Assembly: GCA_017507125.1 (NCBI GenBank) | Contig: JAFWBQ010000121.1 | Location: 33,790 to 97,789, forward strand | DNA from: Lentisphaeria bacterium | GTDB taxonomy: Bacteria > Verrucomicrobiota > Lentisphaeria > Victivallales > Victivallaceae | Direction of reading: 5' to 3' | Length of the DNA stretch: 64,000 nucleotides | Shown here: positions 34,862 through 43,707 of the stretch, piece by piece | Numbering within the stretch: position 1 is the stretch's first letter | Layout: every line of letters begins with the position of its first letter | Position numbers and translations under genes: made by a program | Notes under the pieces: model-generated | Databases searched by the model: none | Seen by the model: only the letters and a program-made list of their open reading frames with translations | Told to the model about the DNA's origin: nothing

Positions 34862-36949
34862 ATGAGTGATCTTAAAAAACTGCTTTCGGCTGCTGCAAGT
34901 GACCTGAAACTGCTGGAAAATGTACCTTATAAAGAAATAACCACCATGGGTGTGGGGAGTACTTTGCCTCTGCTGGCTGAGATTTCCTCCGCAGAACAGC
35001 TTAAAAAGGTCGTGACGGCCCTGAAAGAGAACTCTATCCCCTTTTTCATCCTCGGTGCCGGCAGCAATCTGATTGGAATGGATTCTCCTTATCCCGGCGT
35101 GGCACTGCGTCTTGATGGAGCTTCTTTCAGCAACGTTGAATTTTCCGGGCTCTTTATGCGCTGTGGAGCGGCGTTGAGACTTTCCCGGGCCGCCCGGTTC
35201 GCCGCAGATGAGGGACTCGGCGGACTTTCTGAACTCAGCGGTATTCCCGGTACCCTTGGGGGTGCCGTCAGGATGAATGCCGGGGCTTCCGGACAGGAAA
35301 CCGGTAAACTCGTCCATGAAGTGAAGGGGGTGACTTTCAGAGGTGAAGAGTGGTCCGCAAAGGGGAGTGAACTCAACTTCTTTTACCGCGGCTCCTCTTT
35401 GCCTGACGATGTGGTTATAACAGAGGTCACTTTTGAACTTGTTCAAAGCAGCGCCGAATGTGAAAGAGAGAAGATCAAAGTTGAAGTGGAGCGGCGGAAG
35501 GTCAGAGAACCTCATGTACGTTCTGCCGGATGCACGTTCCGCAATGTTTCTTCTCTGGAACCTGCGGGGAAACTTATTGATGAGGCCGGTTTAAAGGGAT
35601 TCCGGCTGGGAGATTTGGAAATCAGTCCGGTACACGCAAATTTTATCGTCAATCACGGCAGCGGCAGCGAAGCTGATTATATGCAGCTGATCCGTCTTAT
35701 CCGCCGGACCGTCGCCGAAAAACAGGGCTTTTATCTGCGGCGGGAGACTTGCTTCGTCAATCCTGATGCGCAGAAGATCATTGACCGGTTTATTGCCCCC
35801 TTGAAAATCAACGTCCTTTGCGGCGGCAGTTCCAGCGAGCGTGAAGTTTCTTTGCGAAGCGGTGCCGCCGTTGCAAATGCTTTGGAAAATTGCGGTTATA
35901 ATGTGATCCTGAGCGACTTGAAAAAGTGTGAGATCCTGCCTGAAATGCGGAACAGCGATGCCGTTTTTCCCATTCTGCATGGCGGATTCGGGGAAAATGG
36001 TGAACTGCAGGAGCTGCTTGAAGAGAATTTGATCAAGTTTGTGGGGTCCGATTCTGTCGCAAGTGCTCTGATCATGGACAAAATTGCCACTAAGACCATG
36101 CTTGACCGCTTCGGACTGCCGACGGCAAAGTGGTGCGTTGTGGATAAAGAGCACAGAGAGTTTCCTGCGGAACTGAAACTGCCCCTGATGGTGAAAGCTC
36201 CTCAGGAGGGGTCAAGCGTGGGGATTGCCAAAGTCGAAAATCAAGCTCAGTGGGAGTCTGCCCTCGATGAAATTTTCAAACATTCTGAAAAATTACTGGT
36301 CGAAGAGTTCGTTTCCGGCATTGAATTGACTGTGCCTGTTATCGACGGCAGGGCTCTTGACGCAATTGAGATCCGTGCGCCCCACGGCTTTTACGACTAC
36401 GACGCAAAGTACCTCTATAAAAACGGACACACCGAATATTTGTGCCCTCCGCAGAATGTGGCTCAGGAGGTTATTGAACGCGCCCGGCAAATCGCCGTTG
36501 ATTTTTATCGTTTTGCCGGAGCAAGGGATATGCTCAGAGTGGACTTTATTGTCAATTCTGAGGGGATCCCTCTGGTTTTGGAAGGTAACAATCTGCCCGG
36601 ATTTACCGCTACCAGTCTGGTTCCGAAAGCTGCTGCCGCTGCCGGGATCAGTTTTGAACGTCTCACATCTTCCATGATCCGTGCCGCACTGCTGCGCCGT
36701 GCCGAGAATCCCGGCATCCCCTCTTCAGACAGTGCTGACAAAGTGAAAAAAAACAAAGTGAATCCTATCCTTCTGGGCTGCAACCGCTGGCTGTTCAGAC
36801 TCATACTGCTGCTCAATGCTGCATTCCTGATCCTTATCGGGAGCAATCTCTGTCAGGCCGGTATCGCCGGATGGCCCCTTTTCGTCACCGCATTTTTGTT
36901 GTTTGCGGTTGAACCTGTTATTTTATGGCTGAGGAGTTTGGAACAATGA
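34862..36949 (+). CDS. MurB-Ddl fusion with C-terminal membrane tail
   Basis: A 695-residue bifunctional peptidoglycan precursor enzyme. Residues 1-305 are UDP-N-acetylenolpyruvoylglucosamine reductase, FAD-type: FILGAGSNL, LGGLSELSGIPGTLGGAVRMNAGA, FFYRGSSL, the proton-donor Ser in RSAGCTFRN, PAGKLIDEAGLKGFRLGDLEIS, HANFIVNHG. From ~313 to 625 it is D-Ala-D-Ala ligase: VLCGGSSSEREVSLRSG, PILHGGFGENGELQ, MVKAPQEGSSVGIAKV, RVDFIVNSEG, LEGNNLPGFTATSLVPKAA. The tail (about 640-690) has two membrane helices. An in-frame GTG 30 bases earlier would extend it; the ATG is preferred. The stop overlaps the next start (ATGA). Confidence 0.9.
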   Translation: MSDLKKLLSAAASDLKLLENVPYKEITTMGVGSTLPLLAEISSAEQLKKVVTALKENSIPFFILGAGSNLIGMDSPYPGVALRLDGASFSNVEFSGLFMRCGAALRLSRAARFAADEGLGGLSELSGIPGTLGGAVRMNAGASGQETGKLVHEVKGVTFRGEEWSAKGSELNFFYRGSSLPDDVVITEVTFELVQSSAECEREKIKVEVERRKVREPHVRSAGCTFRNVSSLEPAGKLIDEAGLKGFRLGDLEISPVHANFIVNHGSGSEADYMQLIRLIRRTVAEKQGFYLRRETCFVNPDAQKIIDRFIAPLKINVLCGGSSSEREVSLRSGAAVANALENCGYNVILSDLKKCEILPEMRNSDAVFPILHGGFGENGELQELLEENLIKFVGSDSVASALIMDKIATKTMLDRFGLPTAKWCVVDKEHREFPAELKLPLMVKAPQEGSSVGIAKVENQAQWESALDEIFKHSEKLLVEEFVSGIELTVPVIDGRALDAIEIRAPHGFYDYDAKYLYKNGHTEYLCPPQNVAQEVIERARQIAVDFYRFAGARDMLRVDFIVNSEGIPLVLEGNNLPGFTATSLVPKAAAAAGISFERLTSSMIRAALLRRAENPGIPSSDSADKVKKNKVNPILLGCNRWLFRLILLLNAAFLILIGSNLCQAGIAGWPLFVTAFLLFAVEPVILWLRSLEQ

Positions 36950-38070
36950 AGAAATTATCTTTAGGGCTTTTTCTTGCCGCTGCGGCTGTTATGGGATCCG
37001 GTTTTCTCAAGATCGGGAGTCCGGCTCCGGAATTCGGCCAAGGCGTCTGGACAAAGGGGAAAAAGGTCTCTCTTGCATCTTTCAAAGGGAAACAGATGGT
37101 TGCCATTCTTTTCTGGCAACCTGAACATTCAAGTGTCCTTGCAATGCAGTCCTTCAGCCGCTTTGCCCATCAGGTGCGGCGTGAGCCTGTTGCCTGTGTA
37201 GCTGTTGCCGAAGGAAGTCTGCAGAATATCGTAAAATTTCCTCTTGTCCGGCAGCTTGGTACGATCCCGCTTCTGGTAGACAACAATAAGAGCAACTTCA
37301 ACCTTTTCCTCAGAGCTGAAAACCGTTTGCCTGCGGCAGTGCTGATCGGTAAGGACGGCAAACTGCTCTGGCGCGGGAATCCCGCAAGGATCCCCTTTAT
37401 GGTCAATGCTGTAGAAAAGGGTAAATACGATCAGAAAAAGGTTATCGGTGATGATGACTTCAACGCGGCTTTTACCGGAATGATCGTCAAAAACAACTAT
37501 AAGGGAGCTTTGGCGCTGTTGGAAAAGGAACTGACCCGTCCAGGCGTTAATCCCAGGGAAATCGTGTCGCTTCAGGTTGGAATATACTATCGCCGGCTGA
37601 ATTCGGTCAAAGATGCAGTGGCAGCGATCCATCGGGCTCAGAAAAGATATCCTCTCGATCCCGGATTTTATGAGATGGAGCTGAAGATGCTGGAGCTTGG
37701 TCACATGGAAAACAAACTCGGCGAGTTTTATTTCCGGCTGACTTCCATTTTTAAAGACCATCCCCGGATCCTGCTCAAATTTGTGACTGGCGAGCTTAAT
37801 CGTCCTTTTGCAAAGATGAATCCCGAAAATATCTACACTGTGGCACGGGCTGCCGCTAATGCCGGCAAGTACAGCAGCAAAAGAGAAAAGGGCAGGGCAA
37901 TGCTTTATTATGCCCAGAGTCTTTACTGTCTCAGCAGAGTTGATCTTGCTTTGCAGATCGCTGAGGAATCCCTGAAATATCTCAAAGGGGAAAAAGAGTA
38001 TAAACAGGCTGTCGAAATAAGCGGATATTACCGTAAACTTGCGGCGTTTTCTCCAAAGATCAAAAAGTAA
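36946..38070 (+). CDS. Exported thioredoxin-fold protein lacking the CxxC, with helical repeats
   Basis: A 374-residue protein. N-terminal signal MKKLSLGLFLAAAAVMGSG, then a TlpA/peroxiredoxin-like domain (GSPAPEFGQGVWTKGKKVSLASFKGKQMVAILFW) in which the active site position reads QPEHSS and no cysteine is present; the LVDNNKSNFNLFLRAENRLPAAVLIGKDGKLLWRGN stretch retains the typical cis-Pro region. From ~170 the protein is alpha-helical with TPR-like helix pairs (ISLQVGIYYRRLNSVKDAVAAIHRAQKRYP). It is not expected to do dithiol redox chemistry. Coupled to the MurB-Ddl gene by a 4-base overlap. Confidence 0.72.
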   Translation: MKKLSLGLFLAAAAVMGSGFLKIGSPAPEFGQGVWTKGKKVSLASFKGKQMVAILFWQPEHSSVLAMQSFSRFAHQVRREPVACVAVAEGSLQNIVKFPLVRQLGTIPLLVDNNKSNFNLFLRAENRLPAAVLIGKDGKLLWRGNPARIPFMVNAVEKGKYDQKKVIGDDDFNAAFTGMIVKNNYKGALALLEKELTRPGVNPREIVSLQVGIYYRRLNSVKDAVAAIHRAQKRYPLDPGFYEMELKMLELGHMENKLGEFYFRLTSIFKDHPRILLKFVTGELNRPFAKMNPENIYTVARAAANAGKYSSKREKGRAMLYYAQSLYCLSRVDLALQIAEESLKYLKGEKEYKQAVEISGYYRKLAAFSPKIKK

Positions 38071-38115
38071 AATGATTCAAAGATGCGCTTGAAGTTGTCA
38101 AGGAAATCTTTATCG

Positions 38116-41100
38116 ATGTTGAAGAGGACTCTCTTTTTATTGGTGCTTCTGACCGGGATGGGTGTCTCAGGGAAAGTTTTTTATGTTTCCCCTGACGGCA
38201 ATGATAAAAATCCCGGAACAGATCCATCCAAGCCTGCACGCAGCATCAATCGTGTTTTGCGAATGACCGGATCCGGAGACACTGTGATGCTCAGAGGCGG
38301 CATCTACCATGAACTCGTCAGACGGGAGTGGAACGACAAAAATCCTCAGCCGGTCATCCTCAAGGCTTTTCCCGACGAAACACCCGTAATTTCGTGGGGA
38401 TGGCCGGTAAGCAGCTGGAAGAAATTACCTGATGGACTCTGGGTTGCAGATTTTCCCTACGCCGTGTGCGATTTGTGGCAGAAGATCACCCTGGACCGCT
38501 ATCTTAAGCTGGAGTCTGTGGAACTGATTAAACGTCAGCCCGGCAGTTTCTGGCAGGATCCTGACAACGGCAGGATCTACGTCAATCCCCTGGATGGTTC
38601 CTGGCACGCCGACCCTGAAAATGGGGGATTTATTGCCGTTCCTTTTGCCGGAAGAGTCCCTCCCTCTTACAGGTCCAAAAAAATGATCCGCAGCTCCGGT
38701 ATGAATTTTGTGGGACGCAACATTCATGTCGATGGACTTTCTTTTGAATTCCACTCCGGCAAGGGGTTTTATCTGCGCGGACGTCAGAAGGGACTTTTTT
38801 TCGGTTCAGGATCGGTGCGTAACTGCAGCGCCGTCGGAACCACTTGCGGACTTTCCACCGGATGGTATGTGGATGGTGTCACCTTTGAAAACTGTGTTGC
38901 CATTCGTAACAGCGGTTTCGGAATACATACCGGCGGTACTGTCAGGAATGTCAAACTGATTAATAATGTGCTCATCAACAATGGAGCCAGTCTGCCCTTT
39001 TACGGCAACTATACTTCCGGCAGCGGACAAGTTTACAATCTGGCACACTATGGGGGCTCCGATGCGGAATACGTGGATCTCATCAATAACAAAGTTATTT
39101 CCATCGACAAATCCCGCGGCGGCGGGGTGATGCGTTTCAAACCCGGTATCAGAAAACATACCAGGCACTTGAACAATCTCTATCTGGGGGGCGGGGTGAC
39201 ACTTTATTCTGTGCCCGGCAGTAGTGCCACTATCAGAAATAACTCTGTTTTGCCCGGTATTTTCAACTTTACCGTTCCAAACTCCGGCGAAAAATATACC
39301 CCTGAAATGAGGGATAATCTGGAACTCAAACAAAACGGATGGCAGAAAAAAGGTCGTTTCGTCAATCCTGAAAAAATGGATTACCGTCTGCTGCCTGACT
39401 CCAAGTATCTGGGGAATGGTTTCGCGCCTCAGGCAGCTTCCGTCTGGTTTGTGAAACCCGGAAGCAGAGGCGGGGATGGCAGAACGCCGGAAAAGCCTTT
39501 TGCGACTCTTGCTGAGCTGCAATCCAAAATCAAGAGCGGAGACACCGTGTACTTTATGGCGGGTAATTACTCAGGCTCTCTGATTCTGAAAAATGTGAAA
39601 GATGTGGTGCTTTCTGACAAAAGTTTCAATACCGCCAAATGGGAAAAATGTGTCATCTCTTTTGAAAAATGCAGCAACATCAAAGTTGAAAATATGGACT
39701 TCAAGGATTGTACTTTCAAAATGAAAGATACTCAGGGCACTTTCAACGAGAACGTTTTCAGAAATGTGACCTTTGCTGCTGTTTCCGGCAAGGTGATCCT
39801 TGCCAACAACGATCTTGAAAAGTGTGTTGTGAAGAGCTCCGGAAGAGTTGTCATCAGAGAAAACATCCTGAGCAATGTGAACGTCGCAGCCATAGATGTT
39901 GTTTCTGAACACAATGGTTTCATGACCGCTGAAGAGCTTAAAAAGTGGCCCTTCAGAGAAACTTTCAAAAGTTTTACTGCCGGTGTCAATGGCACTGTGC
40001 CCCTGAAAAACCGGGTGCACGGCAGCCGCGGAACATGGATCGGGGGCAGAGTTATCCCTGACACAAAGCCGCCGTTGGTGGTGGAATATGTCCGAGTGAC
40101 TCCCGGAAGCTGCGGTACCAAAGCTGTGGTTTCATGGAATACTCCCAAAGATTATGTGCAGGCCTCTGTGACTGTCAAACAGGGCAAAAAGAGGATTTTT
40201 AAAGACAGAGTGCGTTTCGGTCAGTATTTGAGTTGTGCCAATGATCTTTGCGTCCCCGGTCTCAAGCCGGGAACAAATTACGAAATGGAGTTGGAGCTTT
40301 TCCGTCATAACGAAGAACGTCCATGGCGCAAAAAGATTGTTTTTTCCACTGCCAAAGGGGGAAAGAGAACCGTACCGGAGATTCTTGAAGTGGGCAGAGG
40401 GAAAAAGTTTTTCCGCATTGCTGATGCAGTCCGTTCTGCTGCCAGCGGAGACACTGTTCTGATTTCCCCCGGCTTTTATCCTGAAATGATCAATGTGTTT
40501 GCTGACGATTTGACCATCAAAGCCGCCAGTCCCGGGACGGTCCGGATCAGCGGGGCCAATATGTTTGACAGCACTATTCAGGCTTCTCATGTAAAAGGGT
40601 TGACCATTGACGGAATCGACTTTGTTGACTCCCGGTATTCCAGCAAGTCCAAGATGATTTGTATCAACCGTTCTGAAAGAATAAAGATCATCAACTGCCG
40701 TTTTCTGGCTGGAGCGGCACGGCGAATGGGCAATTTGCACGTCTATGGTCGTTTTGTCAAAGGTTTTGAGGTGACAAATTGCGTTTTCGACAGAGCGTTC
40801 CACAGTATCTGGCTGTTGGAGTCTGAAGGGGTGAAGATTGACCACAATACGATTTGGGGATCCGGGATCAATGCCATACACGTTGCCGGCGGAGAGAACG
40901 CCGAAGTCGTTATAACCAATAATCTGTGTGTCGATGTCGTTGCCAATCACAGAAACCCTGCAATTTCTGTCGGTCATAACAAAACCCGGCTGATTTGTGA
41001 CTGGAACTTGTATTGGTTCACTAAAAAGCGTTGTCCTTTACAGAAGGTTTTCGGATCAGGCGGCAAACTGGGGATTTTTTCTGTCGGACAGATCATGCGT

Positions 41101-41286
41101 CAGGACGCATACGCGACCATCGAAGAGTGCCGCAAACACTATGGCATTGAGAAAAACGGCCTTTTTGCCGATCCGAAAATGAAAAATCCTGATCAGGGCG
41201 ATTTTTCTCTCGCTGTTGATTCCCCCGCCCGAAAGCGGGGCAGCGACGGCAGAGATATCGGTGCTGATCTGACAGTGTGGAAATAA
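38116..41286 (+). CDS. Exported multi-segment right-handed beta-helix protein
   Basis: A 1056-residue protein. The ATG at 38116 has AAGGA about 10 bases upstream and gives a normal Sec signal (LKRTLFLLVLLTGMGVSG); an in-frame ATG at 38083 has no ribosome site. Three DUF1565-like beta-helix entries are seen: VFYVSPDGNDKNPGTD-PARSINRVL, VWFVKPGSRGGDGRTPEKPFATLAEL and FFRIADAVRSAASGDTVLISPGFYP. Each is followed by short N-rich parallel beta-helix repeats (NCSAVGTTCGLSTG, NNKVISI). A fibronectin-III-like domain lies before the third (VVSWNTPKDYVQASVTV, LKPGTNYEMELELF). It could be a polysaccharide lyase or surface adhesin; no catalytic set was assigned. Confidence 0.75.
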   Translation: MLKRTLFLLVLLTGMGVSGKVFYVSPDGNDKNPGTDPSKPARSINRVLRMTGSGDTVMLRGGIYHELVRREWNDKNPQPVILKAFPDETPVISWGWPVSSWKKLPDGLWVADFPYAVCDLWQKITLDRYLKLESVELIKRQPGSFWQDPDNGRIYVNPLDGSWHADPENGGFIAVPFAGRVPPSYRSKKMIRSSGMNFVGRNIHVDGLSFEFHSGKGFYLRGRQKGLFFGSGSVRNCSAVGTTCGLSTGWYVDGVTFENCVAIRNSGFGIHTGGTVRNVKLINNVLINNGASLPFYGNYTSGSGQVYNLAHYGGSDAEYVDLINNKVISIDKSRGGGVMRFKPGIRKHTRHLNNLYLGGGVTLYSVPGSSATIRNNSVLPGIFNFTVPNSGEKYTPEMRDNLELKQNGWQKKGRFVNPEKMDYRLLPDSKYLGNGFAPQAASVWFVKPGSRGGDGRTPEKPFATLAELQSKIKSGDTVYFMAGNYSGSLILKNVKDVVLSDKSFNTAKWEKCVISFEKCSNIKVENMDFKDCTFKMKDTQGTFNENVFRNVTFAAVSGKVILANNDLEKCVVKSSGRVVIRENILSNVNVAAIDVVSEHNGFMTAEELKKWPFRETFKSFTAGVNGTVPLKNRVHGSRGTWIGGRVIPDTKPPLVVEYVRVTPGSCGTKAVVSWNTPKDYVQASVTVKQGKKRIFKDRVRFGQYLSCANDLCVPGLKPGTNYEMELELFRHNEERPWRKKIVFSTAKGGKRTVPEILEVGRGKKFFRIADAVRSAASGDTVLISPGFYPEMINVFADDLTIKAASPGTVRISGANMFDSTIQASHVKGLTIDGIDFVDSRYSSKSKMICINRSERIKIINCRFLAGAARRMGNLHVYGRFVKGFEVTNCVFDRAFHSIWLLESEGVKIDHNTIWGSGINAIHVAGGENAEVVITNNLCVDVVANHRNPAISVGHNKTRLICDWNLYWFTKKRCPLQKVFGSGGKLGIFSVGQIMRQDAYATIEECRKHYGIEKNGLFADPKMKNPDQGDFSLAVDSPARKRGSDGRDIGADLTVWK

Positions 41287-41304
41287 AAAAGGAAAAAACA
41301 TTTC

Positions 41305-43032
41305 ATGGCTTCTTTTGCTTTGCTGGAGATCATAAACGGTTTCAGAAAACTTCTTTGCCCCCGGGATAAATGGTATCTGCTGGGATTGGTCATTCTGCTC
41401 TGCATAGGCGCAGCCATGGAAATCGCAGGACTCGGATTACTGCTGCCGCTGGTGGCCGCTTTTACAAAACCTGAACTGTTGGAGCAAAACACTCTGCTTT
41501 GTTTTTTCAGGCAGCTTTTCAGCTGGGCTGATGAAAAACAATTTCTGCTCATCTGCTGCTGCTGTATAGTGTGTATGTACACTGTGAAAAATTTATGGAT
41601 CCTGTTTACAGTGCATATATACGCGTCATTCACCTACGGCAGACTTGTGGAGATCAACAGCCGTCTTTATTCAACTTTTCTTTCGGCACGTTACCATATT
41701 TTTGCCGATCACGGCAAGGTGGAACTGCAAACTGTTATCAACAAAGTGGAACAGCTGGGAAACATGGTCCTGCTGCCGGGGATGATCGTCCTCGTGGATC
41801 TGTTGACCATTATTTTCATAACTCTGCTGCTGCTTTTTACGATCCCGCTCGTTGTTATTGAATGTACATTGATTTTCGGAATCGGTTCTTTGCTGATCTA
41901 TTTCCCCTTGAGAAAGGTCAATTTCAAAATCGGAAAAGAACTCAATGATGTAATAACGCGGATCAACAAAATATGTTATTACTCTTTTGAGGATATAAAA
42001 AGCATTAAAGTCCTCGGTTTGGAAAATTTCTTTTCCGCAAAGTTTGACAGAGTCCGGAAGAAACGGGGGGATTTGGAAAAACGGTTTTATACTTGCGGGC
42101 AAATTCCCCGGCTGTTTCTGGAAACTCTGGCTGTTATTTCCGCCATTCTGGTTTTTATCATCATGCTTTACAACGGAGAAGATACTGGTTCCGTTATTCT
42201 CAGTTTCAGTTTGCTTATTGCTGCCATGTCAAGACTTCTGCCTGCCATCAGCCGTATCCATTACTCATTGAATACCATGAGCGGCGGTCATGCCATATTT
42301 CGTGATATCATTGCCGCGTCTCAGTGGGAAAAGGAGGACTTGGGGACGTCCGGCGAAAAATTGAACTTCAACGATACACTTCGGGTGGAAAATGTTTCTT
42401 TCTCTTATCCGGGCAATGAACGTACAGTTATAGATAATTTGAGTTTTGAATTGAAACGCAACAGTTCCATGGCTGTCATCGGTCCCACCGGCGGCGGCAA
42501 AAGTACACTGATAGATCTGCTGCTGGGGCTGCAGCTGCCCTCTGCCGGAAGGATCACTGTGGATGGAAGGGATATCCGTTCTTCCCTGGGGGCATGGCGC
42601 AAACTCATCGGTTTTGTTCCCCAGTTCATCGTGCTTGCTGATGACTCAATCGCAGCCAACGTTGCTTTGGGGTGCTCTGATGAGGAAAGGAACCGCGACA
42701 GAGTGCGAGAAGTACTCCGCATTGCCCAGCTTGAAGAATTTGTGGACTCCCTGCCGCAGGGGATGGACACCGTTATCGGAGACAATGGTATACGCCTCTC
42801 AGGCGGACAGCGGCAGAGATTGGGTATTGCCCGCGCCCTTTACAGGGATCCTGAAATCATTATCTTTGATGAAGCAACAAGCGCGTTGGATTCAGAAACG
42901 GAACAGGCTCTCATAGATGCCCTTGATGGTCTTTATGGAGAAAAAACTCTGATCATGGTCGCCCACCGCCTTTCCACCGTCGAAAAGTGTGGAAAGCGCA
43001 TCGAAATCAGAGGATCTGCGGAACATCTTTAA
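41305..43032 (+). CDS. ABC exporter, fused membrane and ATPase domains (PglK/MsbA-like)
   Basis: A 575-residue half-transporter. Six membrane segments in residues 25-290 (LLGLVILLCIGAAMEIAGLGLLLPLVAAF resembles PglK-type flippases). ATPase: Walker A IGPTGGGKSTLIDLL, Q-loop FVPQFIVL, signature LSGGQRQRLGIARAL, Walker B IIIFDEATSALD and H-loop VAHRLSTV. The probable role is flipping a lipid-linked sugar or other lipid across the inner membrane. It follows the beta-helix gene by 18 bases. Its last 26 bases overlap the 3' end of the convergent ThuA-like gene. Confidence 0.87.
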   Translation: MASFALLEIINGFRKLLCPRDKWYLLGLVILLCIGAAMEIAGLGLLLPLVAAFTKPELLEQNTLLCFFRQLFSWADEKQFLLICCCCIVCMYTVKNLWILFTVHIYASFTYGRLVEINSRLYSTFLSARYHIFADHGKVELQTVINKVEQLGNMVLLPGMIVLVDLLTIIFITLLLLFTIPLVVIECTLIFGIGSLLIYFPLRKVNFKIGKELNDVITRINKICYYSFEDIKSIKVLGLENFFSAKFDRVRKKRGDLEKRFYTCGQIPRLFLETLAVISAILVFIIMLYNGEDTGSVILSFSLLIAAMSRLLPAISRIHYSLNTMSGGHAIFRDIIAASQWEKEDLGTSGEKLNFNDTLRVENVSFSYPGNERTVIDNLSFELKRNSSMAVIGPTGGGKSTLIDLLLGLQLPSAGRITVDGRDIRSSLGAWRKLIGFVPQFIVLADDSIAANVALGCSDEERNRDRVREVLRIAQLEEFVDSLPQGMDTVIGDNGIRLSGGQRQRLGIARALYRDPEIIIFDEATSALDSETEQALIDALDGLYGEKTLIMVAHRLSTVEKCGKRIEIRGSAEHL

Positions 43033-43684
43033 GAAGGTAGCGGAGCAGAATCTCAATATTGGCGGAAAGTTCCGGCGTGTTGACACATATTTCCTTATGT
43101 CCGGGAATGAAGTTTATCACTTTTCCGCCCCATGGCGTGTGACTTTCACTGCATTGTGGCGAATTCTCTCCATTGACCCATCCCTCCATCAAAAACATAG
43201 CTGGCCGGGTCTGCTCAAGAGAGGTATAGACTTCATCTTCGGGGAGTTCAAAGGGAATGAGCCGCTCTGATAATTCGTGACGGCATTTACATACTTTGAC
43301 AGAGCAGATGCCCTGAGGATGGGTCGAACGATCCACCTGATCCGGGTCATTGGGGCGCACCCACCGGATCCCGGTGATGCTGCGCCACCATTGCCACTGC
43401 CAGAAAGCGGCACTTGAACCATGGAGCAGAAGCATATTCCCGCCCTGCTCACAATAGTTTTTTACTGCTTTTTCGGCTCCTGCGCCCGGATGGGGCAGAG
43501 AACAGGTGCCTCCTATGAGATGGAGGACGAGAAGCGTACACTTCTTTTCCCATGATCCATCTTCCAGCACTGAGAAATCATCTTCAAAAAAGGCGGTTCT
43601 TTTTTTCAAATCTTCCGGGAAGTTCTGAAAAATATTTCTGCCCGCGTGGGTGTTGTAGTGATTGTCAGAGAAGAAAAAGATCAT
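43007..43684 (-). CDS. ThuA-like (trehalose-utilisation) domain protein
   Basis: A 225-residue protein with class I glutaminase-like Rossmann elements of the ThuA family: FFFSDNHYNTHAGRN, CTLLVLHLIGGTC, EKAVKNYCEQGGNMLLLHGSSAAFW, then late strands TRPAMFLMEGWVNGE, PWGGKVINFIPGHKEI. Start: GGAG 8 bases before the ATG at 43684; an in-frame TTG 27 bases earlier is possible. Function in this family is uncertain. Last gene of an M20-VOC-OYE-ThuA cluster. Confidence 0.7.
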   Translation of the reverse strand: MIFFFSDNHYNTHAGRNIFQNFPEDLKKRTAFFEDDFSVLEDGSWEKKCTLLVLHLIGGTCSLPHPGAGAEKAVKNYCEQGGNMLLLHGSSAAFWQWQWWRSITGIRWVRPNDPDQVDRSTHPQGICSVKVCKCRHELSERLIPFELPEDEVYTSLEQTRPAMFLMEGWVNGENSPQCSESHTPWGGKVINFIPGHKEICVNTPELSANIEILLRYLLKDVPQIL

Positions 43685-43707
43685 GGGAAACACTCCATTT
43701 TCAAGAG

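Noticed and set aside
34828..34869. 13-codon open frame between pyrD and the MurB-Ddl start
   Set aside because: It overlaps the MurB-Ddl start and could couple translation, but nothing shows it is a real leader peptide.
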